Source: Duganella sp. Root1480D1 | Lineage (GTDB): Bacteria; Pseudomonadota; Gammaproteobacteria; Burkholderiales; Burkholderiaceae_D | Assembly (NCBI RefSeq): GCF_001427305.1 | Contig: NZ_LMFZ01000005.1 | Coordinates: 124,001 to 188,000 of the forward strand | DNA length: 64,000 nt | Direction of reading: 5' to 3' | Part shown: positions 43,456 to 51,298 of the stretch, one piece after another | Position numbering within the stretch: position 1 is the first letter of the stretch | Layout of the letters: each line of letters starts with the position of its first letter | The notes under the pieces: generated by a model | Databases searched by the model: none | What the model saw: only the letters and a program-made list of their open reading frames with translations | Told to the model about the DNA's origin: nothing | Translations under genes and position numbers: made by a program

Positions 43456-44486
43456 GACTGGGCGCTGGTGCTGGCGCCGCTGACATTTTCACCGAAGGTT
43501 GGCTTGAGCGCGGCCAACCACTTCTTCATGCGGGTCGCATCGGCCACACGCGCCGCGGTGCCCTTGGCATCCAGCAGCACCATGATGACGGCGCGCCCTT
43601 CCACCATTGCCTGCATGATCATGCAGCGGCCAGCCTCGTTGATGAAGCCGGTTTTCTGCAGGCCGATTTCCCAGCCCGAGTTCGGCGCCACCAGGCGGTT
43701 GGTGGTACCAAAGGTGACAGGACGGCCGCTGTTTTCCACCACGGCTTTCGGATCGGTGGAGAATTCGCGCAGGATCGGGTGCTCGTAAGCAGCCTGCACC
43801 AGCCTGGCCAGGTCGCGTGCGCTGGCCACATTCATCTTCGACAGGCCGCTGGAATCGACATAGTGCGTGTCGTTCATGCCCAGCGACTGCGCCTTCTCGT
43901 TCATCGCCTGCACAAAGGCCGGCAAGCCGCCTGGATAGTTGCGGCCGAGTGCGGAAGCAGCACGGTTTTCCGAGCTCATGAGAGCGATATGCAGCATATT
44001 GCGGCGGGTCAGGTGGTCGCCCACTTTCAGGCGCGAAGAGCTGAATTTCTCGCGGTCGACGTCATCATCGGTCACGGTCAGCATTTCATCGAGATCCTGG
44101 TTGGCTTCCACCACCACCAGGCCCGTCATCATCTTGGTGATCGAAGCAATCGGCAAAGCCACGCCGGCGTTCTTTTCGAACAGCACTTCGGAGTTGGCCT
44201 GGTCCAGGACCAGGGCCACATTGGATTTCAGGTCCAGCGGATCGCGCACCAGGTTCAGGCCGGCGAGGTCGCCCATGGTCGGACGGTTGAAGTCCGCCAC
44301 CTTGGTCACCCGCTGGTAAACGATCTTGTTACGGCCACGCACACTGACCGTGCGCTTGACCATCTGGGATTGCGTAGCCGGGGCGGCGTAGCGGGTACCT
44401 GCTTTCTTGACGGCCGCTTGTGCAGATCCAATGGAGGCCGATGCGCAAAGCAAGGACACAAGCACGCTGATAGCAAGTTTGTTCAT
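43440..44486 (-). CDS. pbpG: D-alanyl-D-alanine endopeptidase (PBP7-like)
   Basis: 348 residues with signal peptide MNKLAISVLVSLLCASASIGSAQA. The penicillin-binding active site is complete: S115-I-T-K118 (SxxK), S172-E-N174 (SxN) and K278-T-G280 (KTG). PBP7-type enzymes cleave D-Ala-meso-Dap cross-links in periplasmic peptidoglycan. A Lys/Arg-rich linker follows the signal peptide. 153 nt of non-coding DNA lies upstream, which should contain its promoter. Confidence 0.93.
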   Translation of the reverse strand: MNKLAISVLVSLLCASASIGSAQAAVKKAGTRYAAPATQSQMVKRTVSVRGRNKIVYQRVTKVADFNRPTMGDLAGLNLVRDPLDLKSNVALVLDQANSEVLFEKNAGVALPIASITKMMTGLVVVEANQDLDEMLTVTDDDVDREKFSSSRLKVGDHLTRRNMLHIALMSSENRAASALGRNYPGGLPAFVQAMNEKAQSLGMNDTHYVDSSGLSKMNVASARDLARLVQAAYEHPILREFSTDPKAVVENSGRPVTFGTTNRLVAPNSGWEIGLQKTGFINEAGRCMIMQAMVEGRAVIMVLLDAKGTAARVADATRMKKWLAALKPTFGENVSGASTSAQSYSGM

Positions 44487-44639
44487 TCGTCATTCCCCGG
44501 TGTGAAACAGCAGAATCGCTAGTTGCAGTGTAGCAAAATCAGATTCCTGCGCAAGCTAAATCAAACTTTTCTTCACCAATGTTTTCAGCCCCACAATACA
44601 CAATTTCCATAGTGACGTAAGGCTGCAACGAAAGCTTGT

Positions 44640-45335
44640 TCACTCCATAAATTTAACAAATTTAGCAATCGGCTCGCGCTCGGTTACCAGCGTGTTTTCA
44701 ATTTTGCCACGATCTGCAAATCCAAGCGACATCCCGCATACAACAGTTTCGCTTGCGGGCAGTCCCAGCACCTCGCTGATGATGCGGTGATATTGGGTGA
44801 AGGCAGCCTGCGGGCAGGTATCGAGGCCGCGGCCGCGCGCCGCCACCATGATGTTTTGCAAAAACATCCCGTAATCAAGCCAGGAGCCCTGCTCCATGAT
44901 GCGGTCGATGGTGAAGATCATGCCGACTGGCGCGTCGAAGAATTCAAAGTTGCGGCCATGCTGGGCGGCCATGCCGGTCTTGTTCTCGCGGGTCAGGCCG
45001 AGCAGCGAATACAAGTCCCAGCCAACTTTGCGGCGGCGGTCGATATAAGGCGATACCCATTCGCGCGGATAGTAAGCGTATTCCTCGGTATGCAGCTTGT
45101 TCTGCTCCGGGTCCGCGTAGGCGGCCAGGATCCTGGCGGACAGGGCTTCCTTCATTGCCCCGGTCAGCACATAAACTTGCCAGGGCTGGGTATTGGTGCC
45201 GGAAGGAGCGCGCGCAGCCACTTCCAGGATCGCTTCGATATCTTCGTGCGGCACCGGGGTCGGCAGGAAAGCGCGGATCGAACGGCGCGAAGTGATGGCC
45301 GCATCGACGGCTTGCTGTGCTGGGGAGCTGATCAT
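44640..45335 (-). CDS. Nitroreductase family FMN oxidoreductase
   Basis: 231 residues. Nitroreductase fold: AITSRRSIRAFLPTPVP with FMN-binding Arg residues, AARAPSGTNTQPWQVYVL, and the C-terminal GYxDR-like FADRGKIENTLVTEREP. Family members reduce nitroaromatics, quinones or enones with NAD(P)H. No metabolic partner is evident. It follows the DMT permease at 45345 by 9 nt on the same strand and may share its promoter. Confidence 0.92.
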   Translation of the reverse strand: MISSPAQQAVDAAITSRRSIRAFLPTPVPHEDIEAILEVAARAPSGTNTQPWQVYVLTGAMKEALSARILAAYADPEQNKLHTEEYAYYPREWVSPYIDRRRKVGWDLYSLLGLTRENKTGMAAQHGRNFEFFDAPVGMIFTIDRIMEQGSWLDYGMFLQNIMVAARGRGLDTCPQAAFTQYHRIISEVLGLPASETVVCGMSLGFADRGKIENTLVTEREPIAKFVKFME

Positions 45336-45344
45336 GATTGTGGC

Positions 45345-46205
45345 CTATTTGGGTTGCTTAACCACAAATATTACTCCAATCACCGCCAGCGCCATACCGG
45401 CAATGCCCATCCAGTTCAGGACTTCGCCAAACATGGCCCAAGCCATGATCGCGGTAGTCGGCGGCGTCAGGTAAAGCAGGCTTGTGACCTGGGTCGCGTC
45501 GCTGCGACGAATCAGCGCAAACAGGAGGAAGATCGCACCGATGGACAAGGCGAGCACCGACCAGGCCCAGGCGCCGAAGAATTCAGGCACCCACTGGACC
45601 GAACCCATATCTTCCAGCAGCAAGGCAAAGGGCAATACCGCGGCAAACGATGCCGCGAACTGGATTACCGTGCCGGTGCGCAGGTCGAACTGAGGGCAGA
45701 AGTGCTTTTGATAGAGTGTTCCCGCGGTAATCGACAGCAGTGCGAATACCGCCAGCGCGATCGCCTGCCAACTGAGGCCAACCAAGGAGATCTTCGCATA
45801 AACTACCAAGGCCACGCCGCTTAAGCCAAACATCAGGCCCAGCCATTGGCGCGGACGCACCCGCTCGCCGATCAAGGGCGCAGCAAAGGCAGTCAGTATC
45901 GGCTGCATGCCGACGATCAGCGCCGACAAGCCGGCCGGCATGCCGATCTTGATGGCGCACCAGACTCCACTCAGATAGCCCGCTTGCAGCAACAAGCCGG
46001 CAACAGCGACATGAGCCACCTTTCCTTTTGGCCAGGGCGCCCGCAGCAACAGGACAGCCGGCACCAGGATCGCCAGCACGCCAAGGAAGCGCAGGAGCAG
46101 GAAGGTCAGCGGAGGCGCATAGGGCAGGCCAAAGCGCGCCACAATAAAGCCGGTACTCCAAAGGAAGACAAAAAACAGTGGGATCGGGGAAAAGAGGGAG
46201 CGCAT
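45345..46205 (-). CDS. EamA-family DMT permease
   Basis: 286 residues, ten membrane helices in two EamA repeats (starting FFVFLWSTGFIVARFGLPYAPPLTFL; second repeat GLSWQAIALAVFALLSITAGTLYQKHF). Substrate unknown; relatives export amino acids or small metabolites. The ATG at 46205 opens a two-gene unit with the nitroreductase. Unrelated in detail to the 15-kb EamA protein. Confidence 0.88.
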   Translation of the reverse strand: MRSLFSPIPLFFVFLWSTGFIVARFGLPYAPPLTFLLLRFLGVLAILVPAVLLLRAPWPKGKVAHVAVAGLLLQAGYLSGVWCAIKIGMPAGLSALIVGMQPILTAFAAPLIGERVRPRQWLGLMFGLSGVALVVYAKISLVGLSWQAIALAVFALLSITAGTLYQKHFCPQFDLRTGTVIQFAASFAAVLPFALLLEDMGSVQWVPEFFGAWAWSVLALSIGAIFLLFALIRRSDATQVTSLLYLTPPTTAIMAWAMFGEVLNWMGIAGMALAVIGVIFVVKQPK

Positions 46206-46301
46206 CCGGCGATTCTAGCATCGAGGTCCACTACCCTGCTTGGCAGCAATACGTATGATTTATCTGGCCAGAATCCCTTTGCTGACAAGAAGTTAGTTAC
46301 T

Positions 46302-46316
46302 TTGTGCAATGCACAA
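46302..46316 (+). promoter_or_regulatory. Palindromic operator upstream of phaP (probable PhaR site)
   Basis: TTGTGCA-A-TGCACAA, a perfect 7+1+7 palindrome, ends 7 bp before the -35. A half-site TTGCACAA recurs at 46365-46372, just after the expected transcription start. Operators that flank the phasin promoter are known for PhaR, which binds PHB granules and represses phaP. The assignment is by analogy. Confidence 0.5.
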
Positions 46317-46323
46317 AAACTGC

Positions 46324-46351
46324 TTGACTTTGATTCCTGAACCCGGATAAT
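46324..46351 (+). promoter_or_regulatory. Promoter of the phasin gene
   Basis: TTGACT (46324-46329), 16-bp spacer, GATAAT (46346-46351), a near-consensus sigma-70 promoter. The leader to the ATG is about 80 nt. Confidence 0.75.
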
Positions 46352-46436
46352 TGCATTTGTTGCGTTGCACAATGCGTTGTTTTCCGTTGTAGAAACATCA
46401 AGTTTCAACGACTAATTCACTTATTTGGAGAGTCCA

Positions 46437-46991
46437 ATGTTTGCGATTCCTGAGCAGTTTTCCAATGCCACCAAGGCAAACTTCGAAAGCCAATTTGCAC
46501 TCTTTTCTTCGCTGACCAACAAAGCCTTCGAAGGCGTTGAGAAGTTCGTAGACCTGAACATCACCGCTGCCAAGGCATCGCTGGAAGAATCGTCGGTCGC
46601 CACCAAGCAGTTGCTGGCTGCCAAGGACCCGCAAGAGTTCTTCACGCTGACCGCTGCCCAGGCCCAGCCAGTTGCCGAGAAAGCCATCGCCTACGGCCGT
46701 CACCTGGCATCGATCGCTTCCGGCACCGGCGCTGAGTTCAGCAAGGCCGCCGAGTCGCAAATCGCTGAGACCAACCGCAAGGTGATCTCCCTGGTTGACG
46801 AGGTGAGCAAGAACGCCCCAGCCGGCAGCGAAAGCGCTGTTGCCCTGTTCAAGTCCGCCCTGAACAACGCCAACGCTGGCTACGAGCAGTTCACCAAGAG
46901 CGCCAAGGCTGCTGCCGAAACCTTCGAAGCCAACGTGAACGCCGCTGTGAACCAGTTCACCGCCGCTGCCGCCAACGGCAAGAAGCAGTAA
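46437..46991 (+). CDS. phaP: Phasin (PHA granule-associated protein)
   Basis: 184 residues, helical, with no signal peptide. The start [48 protein letters not shown] and the Ala-rich C-terminal amphipathic helices match PhaP phasins that coat polyhydroxybutyrate granules. The gene has strong codon bias and GGAG at 46427-46430 before the ATG, in keeping with an abundant protein. PHA synthesis genes are not adjacent. It has its own promoter, operator and terminator. Confidence 0.93.
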   Translation: MFAIPEQFSNATKANFESQFALFSSLTNKAFEGVEKFVDLNITAAKASLEESSVATKQLLAAKDPQEFFTLTAAQAQPVAEKAIAYGRHLASIASGTGAEFSKAAESQIAETNRKVISLVDEVSKNAPAGSESAVALFKSALNNANAGYEQFTKSAKAAAETFEANVNAAVNQFTAAAANGKKQ

Positions 46992-47083
46992 TTGATTTCC
47001 CCGCCGGCCCCCGTGGCCGGCTGCAACGCTGTACGCAGGTCTCCTCGGCATCCGTGGTTTCCTCTCAGCGGGTGTCCTTCCCG

Positions 47084-47110
47084 AGCCCCGGCAAGTCCGG
47101 GGCTTTTTTT
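47084..47110 (+). terminator. Rho-independent terminator after phaP
   Basis: AGCCCCGG (47084-47091) with CCGGGGCT (47097-47104), loop CAAGT, then seven T residues. A second GC-rich inverted repeat (GCCGGC twice, 47004-47024) lies closer to the stop. Confidence 0.9.
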
Positions 47111-47154
47111 GCGGCCAAGTTTACATTTCATCTAAAACGAGATAATCTGTCTTA

Positions 47155-47787
47155 ATGATGAATCGAACTCCCGAGCAGCAGCACCTGCTGGACCAGATGA
47201 AGCATGTCGCCGAAGGGCTGGGCCGCACGCTTGCACCTTTCACTGAAGTGGTGCTGCATGACTTGCTTGATCCTGGCCATGCCGTCCTGGCGATCCACAA
47301 CAACCTGTCGGGCCGCGCCATCGGCGAGCCGGCGACGGAGCTGGGGTTGGCGCGGATTGCCGACCCAGCCTTCCCGCAAGTGCTGGCCAATTATCCAAAC
47401 ACCTTCCCTGACGGCCGCCCGGCAAAAAGCACCTCAGTTGGCATCAAGGACAGCGAGGGCCACTACATCGCCGCGTTGTGCATGAATGTGGACTTGAACC
47501 TGTTCCGCAGCCTGCAAGCCATGCTGGGCCAGTTCAGCAATGTCGACCCGGCCGCCGCAGTGATCGAGTCGCTCGCCCCCGCAGCAGGCGCCGACGCGAT
47601 CCGCGCGCATATCGAACGATTCGCCGCCAGGCTCTCCACCACGCCGCGCGCACTGAAAGCGGATGATCGCCGTGCCCTGCTGCGCGAACTGGGCGACGCC
47701 GGTTTGCTGGAGATGCGGCGCTCGATGGAGACCATTGCCGCCCACCTGGGCGTATCGCGCGCCACGGTCTACAACTATGCAAAATAA
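47155..47787 (+). CDS. DauR/YheO-like transcriptional regulator
   Basis: 210 residues. The N-terminal YheO PAS-like domain (TEVVLHDLLDPGHAVLAIHNNLSGRAIGEPATELG) and a C-terminal helix-turn-helix (MRRSMETIAAHLGVSRATVYNYAK) match DauR/YheO regulators. DauR represses the D-arginine utilisation genes dauBA in Pseudomonas. Here the downstream gene also encodes an ornithine-cyclodeaminase-family enzyme but a different partner, so the effector is likely another amino acid such as 3-hydroxyaspartate. Its end overlaps the next gene by 11 nt. Confidence 0.85.
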   Translation: MMNRTPEQQHLLDQMKHVAEGLGRTLAPFTEVVLHDLLDPGHAVLAIHNNLSGRAIGEPATELGLARIADPAFPQVLANYPNTFPDGRPAKSTSVGIKDSEGHYIAALCMNVDLNLFRSLQAMLGQFSNVDPAAAVIESLAPAAGADAIRAHIERFAARLSTTPRALKADDRRALLRELGDAGLLEMRRSMETIAAHLGVSRATVYNYAK

Positions 47788-48766
47788 CGACGCCCGCCTG
47801 TTGATACTGGACCGCGACGCCGTCGCCGCCCTGCTGCAGCCGGACAACGTGCGTGCCGCCGTGCGCGAGGCCTTCGCGCTGCATGCCGCGCGTGCTGCGC
47901 GCGTCTTCCCGCTGGTACGGGAAGAACTGCCGGGCAGCGCTGTCTTCGGCATCAAGTCGGGCGACGTTCCGTCGCAGGAACTGCTCGGCTTTAAGGCCGC
48001 GGGCTTCTGGCCCGCGAACCGCGAAGCCGGCGGCGACGCGCACCAGGCGACCATCATGCTGATCGACCCGCGCACCGGGCGCCCGCTGTGCATCGCCGAC
48101 GGCAACGCGGTCACCACGGCACGCACCGCTGCCGCCGGTGCGCTCGGGATTGAACTCCTGGCACGCGCCGATAGCGAGCAGCTATGCGTGTTCGGAACCG
48201 GCGTGCAGGCGCGCGGGCACGTGGACTATGCGCTGCATGCCCTGCCCTCGCTCAAGCGCCTGCGATATATAACTTCCGACGGCCGCCACGCGCCTGAATT
48301 CGAAGCGCTGTTCGCCGGCCGCTGCGAAGTAGCGCCGGCAGGCGGCGCGCGCACTGCGGCTGCCGATGCGGCAGTTGCAGCGTCGGACGTGATCATTACA
48401 GCGACTCCCGGCCACAGCATGTTGTTCAGCGCAGATGCGGTGCGCGCCGGGACACACGTCAATGCCGTCGGCGCCGACACGCAAGGCAAGCGCGAGCTGC
48501 CGGCCGGCTTGCTGGAGCGCGCCCGCGTGTGGGCCGACGACCTGCCGCAAGCGCGCCACATCGGCGAGCTGCAATGGGCCGGCGAACTGCCTGCAGCGGA
48601 ACTTGGCCAATTGCTTGCAGGCGCGGGCACTGCACCGCGCTCGGCCGGCGACATCACGATTTTTGACATGACGGGCATCGCCCTGCAAGACCTCACCACG
48701 GTGCGCATGCTGTACCAGCGCGCCCTCGCCAACAACATCGGCCAGGACATCGCCTGGCCCTGGTAA
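47777..48766 (+). CDS. Ornithine cyclodeaminase / mu-crystallin family enzyme (possible iminosuccinate reductase)
   Basis: 329 residues with a Rossmann NAD-binding part (LCVFGTGVQARGHVDYALHAL) and the family's substrate region (FGIKSGDVPSQELLGFKAAGFWPANREAGGDAHQATIMLID; NAVTTARTAAAGAL). Members include ornithine cyclodeaminase, ketimine reductase, DauB and BhcD, the iminosuccinate reductase of the beta-hydroxyaspartate cycle. Because the next gene is a threo-3-hydroxyaspartate/threonine-dehydratase homologue, reduction of iminosuccinate to aspartate is the most economical guess. The ATG at 47777 overlaps the regulator by 11 nt. Confidence 0.8.
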   Translation: MQNNDARLLILDRDAVAALLQPDNVRAAVREAFALHAARAARVFPLVREELPGSAVFGIKSGDVPSQELLGFKAAGFWPANREAGGDAHQATIMLIDPRTGRPLCIADGNAVTTARTAAAGALGIELLARADSEQLCVFGTGVQARGHVDYALHALPSLKRLRYITSDGRHAPEFEALFAGRCEVAPAGGARTAAADAAVAASDVIITATPGHSMLFSADAVRAGTHVNAVGADTQGKRELPAGLLERARVWADDLPQARHIGELQWAGELPAAELGQLLAGAGTAPRSAGDITIFDMTGIALQDLTTVRMLYQRALANNIGQDIAWPW

Positions 48767-48778
48767 GGAAGGAGAACC

Positions 48779-49732
48779 ATGAGCATCACATACGAAGACG
48801 TCGTCGCAGCAGCCGGCCGCATCGAAGGCCATGCCCACCGCACGCCAGTACTGACCTCCCGCACCGCCAACGACGAACTGGGCGCGGAGATTTTCTTCAA
48901 GGCCGAGAACATGCAGCGCATGGGCGCCTTCAAGTTCCGCGGCGCCTTCAATGCCCTCTCGCGCTTCAACGAAGAGCAGCGCAAGGCCGGCGTCGTCGCT
49001 TTCTCGTCCGGCAACCACGCGCAAGCGATTGCGCTGTCGGCAAAGCTGCTGGGTATTCCGGCCACCATCATCATGCCGGAAGATGCGCCGGCATCGAAGA
49101 TCGCCGCCACGCGCGGCTACGGCGGCAACGTAGTGACGTATGACCGCTACAAGGAAGACCGCGAAGCCATCGGCCGCAAGCTCGCTGAAGAAAATGGCAT
49201 GACCTTGATCCCGCCTTACGACCACGCTGACGTGATTGCTGGCCAGGGTACTGCGGCGAAGGAGCTGTTCGAAGAAGTAGGCGAGCTGGATTACTTCTTC
49301 GTCTGCCTGGGCGGCGGCGGCTTGCTGTCGGGTTCCACGCTGGCGACGCGCGCATTGTCGCCGAAGTGCAAGCTGTATGGGGTGGAGCCGGAAGCCGGCA
49401 ACGACGGCCAACAATCGTTCCGCAGCGGTTCGATCGTGCATATCGATACCCCGAAGACCATCGCCGACGGCGCGCAGACGCAGCACCTTGGCTCGCTGAC
49501 CTTCCCGATCATCCAGCGCGAAGTGGAAGACATCCTGACCGTCAGCGATGCGGAACTGGTGGATGCAATGCGCTTCTTCGCCGCGCGCATGAAGATCGTG
49601 GTGGAGCCGACCGGCTGCCTGGGTTTTGCTGCCGCACGCAAGATGAAGGAAGAATTACGCGGCAAGCGCGTCGGCGTGTTGATCAGCGGCGGCAACGTCG
49701 ACATCGAGCGCTTTGCCGCCCTGCTCTCCTAA
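48779..49732 (+). CDS. PLP-dependent threo-3-hydroxyaspartate ammonia-lyase / threonine dehydratase-like enzyme
   Basis: 317 residues, fold type II PLP enzyme. The PLP Lys is K52 in GAFKFRGAFNAL (Ala replaces the Ser usual in SFKxRGA). SSGNHAQAIALSAKLLGIPATIIMPEDAPASK and the GGGGLLSG phosphate loop are intact. There is no C-terminal ACT domain, so it is not biosynthetic IlvA. Its relatives are serine racemase, catabolic threonine dehydratase, threo-3-hydroxyaspartate dehydratase and BhcB. Ribosome site GGAAGGAGA before the ATG. Co-transcribed with the preceding reductase gene. Confidence 0.87.
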   Translation: MSITYEDVVAAAGRIEGHAHRTPVLTSRTANDELGAEIFFKAENMQRMGAFKFRGAFNALSRFNEEQRKAGVVAFSSGNHAQAIALSAKLLGIPATIIMPEDAPASKIAATRGYGGNVVTYDRYKEDREAIGRKLAEENGMTLIPPYDHADVIAGQGTAAKELFEEVGELDYFFVCLGGGGLLSGSTLATRALSPKCKLYGVEPEAGNDGQQSFRSGSIVHIDTPKTIADGAQTQHLGSLTFPIIQREVEDILTVSDAELVDAMRFFAARMKIVVEPTGCLGFAAARKMKEELRGKRVGVLISGGNVDIERFAALLS

Positions 49733-49736
49733 ACGG

Positions 49737-49789
49737 CCGAGCCCGTGTCCCACCGTGGGGTCTGAACCCACGGTGGGACACGGGCTCGG
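49737..49789. repeat. Palindromic intergenic repeat, copy 2 (perfect 23-bp stem)
   Basis: Left arm 49737-49759 and right arm 49767-49789 are perfect complements over 23 bp around a 7-nt loop GTCTGAA. Core CCCGTGTCCCACCGTGG resembles CCCGTGTCACACCATGG of copies 1 and 3, with matching changes on the other arm. It sits between convergent genes, 4 nt after one stop and 5 nt before the other. No U-tract on either side. Confidence 0.9.
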
Positions 49790-49794
49790 CAGTA

Positions 49795-50517
49795 TTACTC
49801 GCCCAGGTAGGCGGCCTTGACGCGCGGGTCGTGCAGCATGTCTTCGGCGTTGCCGGTCATGGTGACCGCGCCGGATTCCATCACGTAGCCGCGGTTGGCC
49901 GCTTGCAGCGCCAGCTTGGCGTTCTGCTCCACCAGCAGGATGGTGATGCCTTGCCGGTGCACGTCGCGGATCACTTCGAAAATCTTCTCGACCATGATCG
50001 GCGACAGCCCCATCGAAGGCTCGTCCAGCAGCAGCAAATGCGGGTGGCACATCAGCGCGCGCGCCATCGCCAGCATCTGCTGCTCGCCGCCGGACAGGGT
50101 GCCGGCCAGTTGCGCAGCGCGCTCCTTCAAGCGCGGGAATACACTGAACCATTTCTCGATATCGGCTGCAATCGCGGCCTTGTCGTTCATGGTGTAGGCG
50201 CCCATCATCAGGTTTTCGGTGATGGTCATGCGGGTAAACACGCCGCGCCCTTCCGGCACCATGGCCAGCTTCTTCTCCACCAGGTGGAAGGACTGCGAGC
50301 CTTTCAGCGATTGGCCCATATAGGATACGGTGCCCTCCACTTTGCATGGCGGCAGGGTGCCGGTGATGGCCTTCAGCGTGGTGGTCTTGCCGGCGCCATT
50401 GGCACCGATCAGCGTTACCAGTTCGCCTTGATTGACTTCCAGGTCGATGCCTTTGACTGCCTTGATGCCGCCGTAGGCGACCTTCAGGCCCGAAACTTTC
50501 AGAACATTGGCGCCCAT
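49795..50517 (-). CDS. livF: Branched-chain amino acid ABC importer ATPase LivF
   Basis: 240 residues. Walker A GANGAGKTT, signature LSGGEQQM (about 140), Walker B LLLLDEPSMGL and switch His are present. The C-terminal KAAYLGE is the usual LivF ending. It pairs with LivG to drive the LivH-LivM permease for Leu/Ile/Val or another amide-type substrate. Start overlaps the livG stop by 1 nt. Confidence 0.95.
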   Translation of the reverse strand: MGANVLKVSGLKVAYGGIKAVKGIDLEVNQGELVTLIGANGAGKTTTLKAITGTLPPCKVEGTVSYMGQSLKGSQSFHLVEKKLAMVPEGRGVFTRMTITENLMMGAYTMNDKAAIAADIEKWFSVFPRLKERAAQLAGTLSGGEQQMLAMARALMCHPHLLLLDEPSMGLSPIMVEKIFEVIRDVHRQGITILLVEQNAKLALQAANRGYVMESGAVTMTGNAEDMLHDPRVKAAYLGE

Positions 50518-51287
50518 CAGTGCGCTCCTCCCAGATAGGCTTCAATCACTGCTTTATTGCTTTGAATCTCGGCTGGCAAGCCTTCGGCAATCAGCTTGCC
50601 GTATTCCAGCACGCTGATGCGGTCGCACAGGCCCATCATCAGCTTCACGTCGTGCTCGATCAGCAGCACCGTCTTGCCTTCGTCCTTGATCTTGACCAGC
50701 AGCTCGCGCAGCGCCAGCTTCTCGGTCGCGTTCATGCCGGCAGCCGGTTCATCCAGCGCCAGCAGTTGCGGATCGGTGGCCAGTGCGCGGGCGATTTCCA
50801 GGCGGCGCTGGTCGCCATACGACAGGTACTTGGACGTGCGGCCGGCGAACTGGCCGATGCCGACGAAGTCCAGCAGTTCCTGCGCGCGCTTGCGGATCGC
50901 CGCTTCTTCCTCACGCGCTGCCTTGTGGCGGAAGATTGCGCCGAACACGCCCTGGTGCGAGCGCACGTGGCGGCCCACCATCACGTTTTCCAGCGCGGTC
51001 ATTTCGCCGAACAGGCGGATGTTCTGGAAGGTGCGGGCAATGCCGGCCTTGGCCACCGCGTGAGGGGCCGACGGCGAATAAGGCTTGCCGGCCAGTTCGA
51101 AGGTGCCGGTATCGGGCTGGTACAAGCCGGTGATCACGTTGAAGAAGGTGGTCTTGCCGGCGCCGTTCGGGCCGATCAAGCCGTAGATCTGGCCCTTGTT
51201 GATCTTGATGCGCACGTCGGTCAACGCCTGCAGGCCGCCGAAGCGTTTATTGACGCCTTCGATATTCAGGATTACTTGTTCGCTCAT
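50517..51287 (-). CDS. livG: Branched-chain amino acid ABC importer ATPase LivG
   Basis: 256 residues. Walker A GPNGAGKTT, signature LSYGDQRRLE (typical of LivG), Walker B LALDEPAAGMN and a C-terminal LivG extension. The ATG at 51287 was chosen because GAGG lies 9 nt upstream (51300-51297); an in-frame ATG at 51302 overlaps the livM stop as ATGA and is possible. Confidence 0.94.
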   Translation of the reverse strand: MSEQVILNIEGVNKRFGGLQALTDVRIKINKGQIYGLIGPNGAGKTTFFNVITGLYQPDTGTFELAGKPYSPSAPHAVAKAGIARTFQNIRLFGEMTALENVMVGRHVRSHQGVFGAIFRHKAAREEEAAIRKRAQELLDFVGIGQFAGRTSKYLSYGDQRRLEIARALATDPQLLALDEPAAGMNATEKLALRELLVKIKDEGKTVLLIEHDVKLMMGLCDRISVLEYGKLIAEGLPAEIQSNKAVIEAYLGGAH

Positions 51288-51298
51288 CTCTACTAACC

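Noticed and set aside
47155..48766. A D-arginine utilisation (dauBAR) operon
   Set aside because: The DauA-type D-arginine dehydrogenase is missing and the third gene is a PLP dehydratase.
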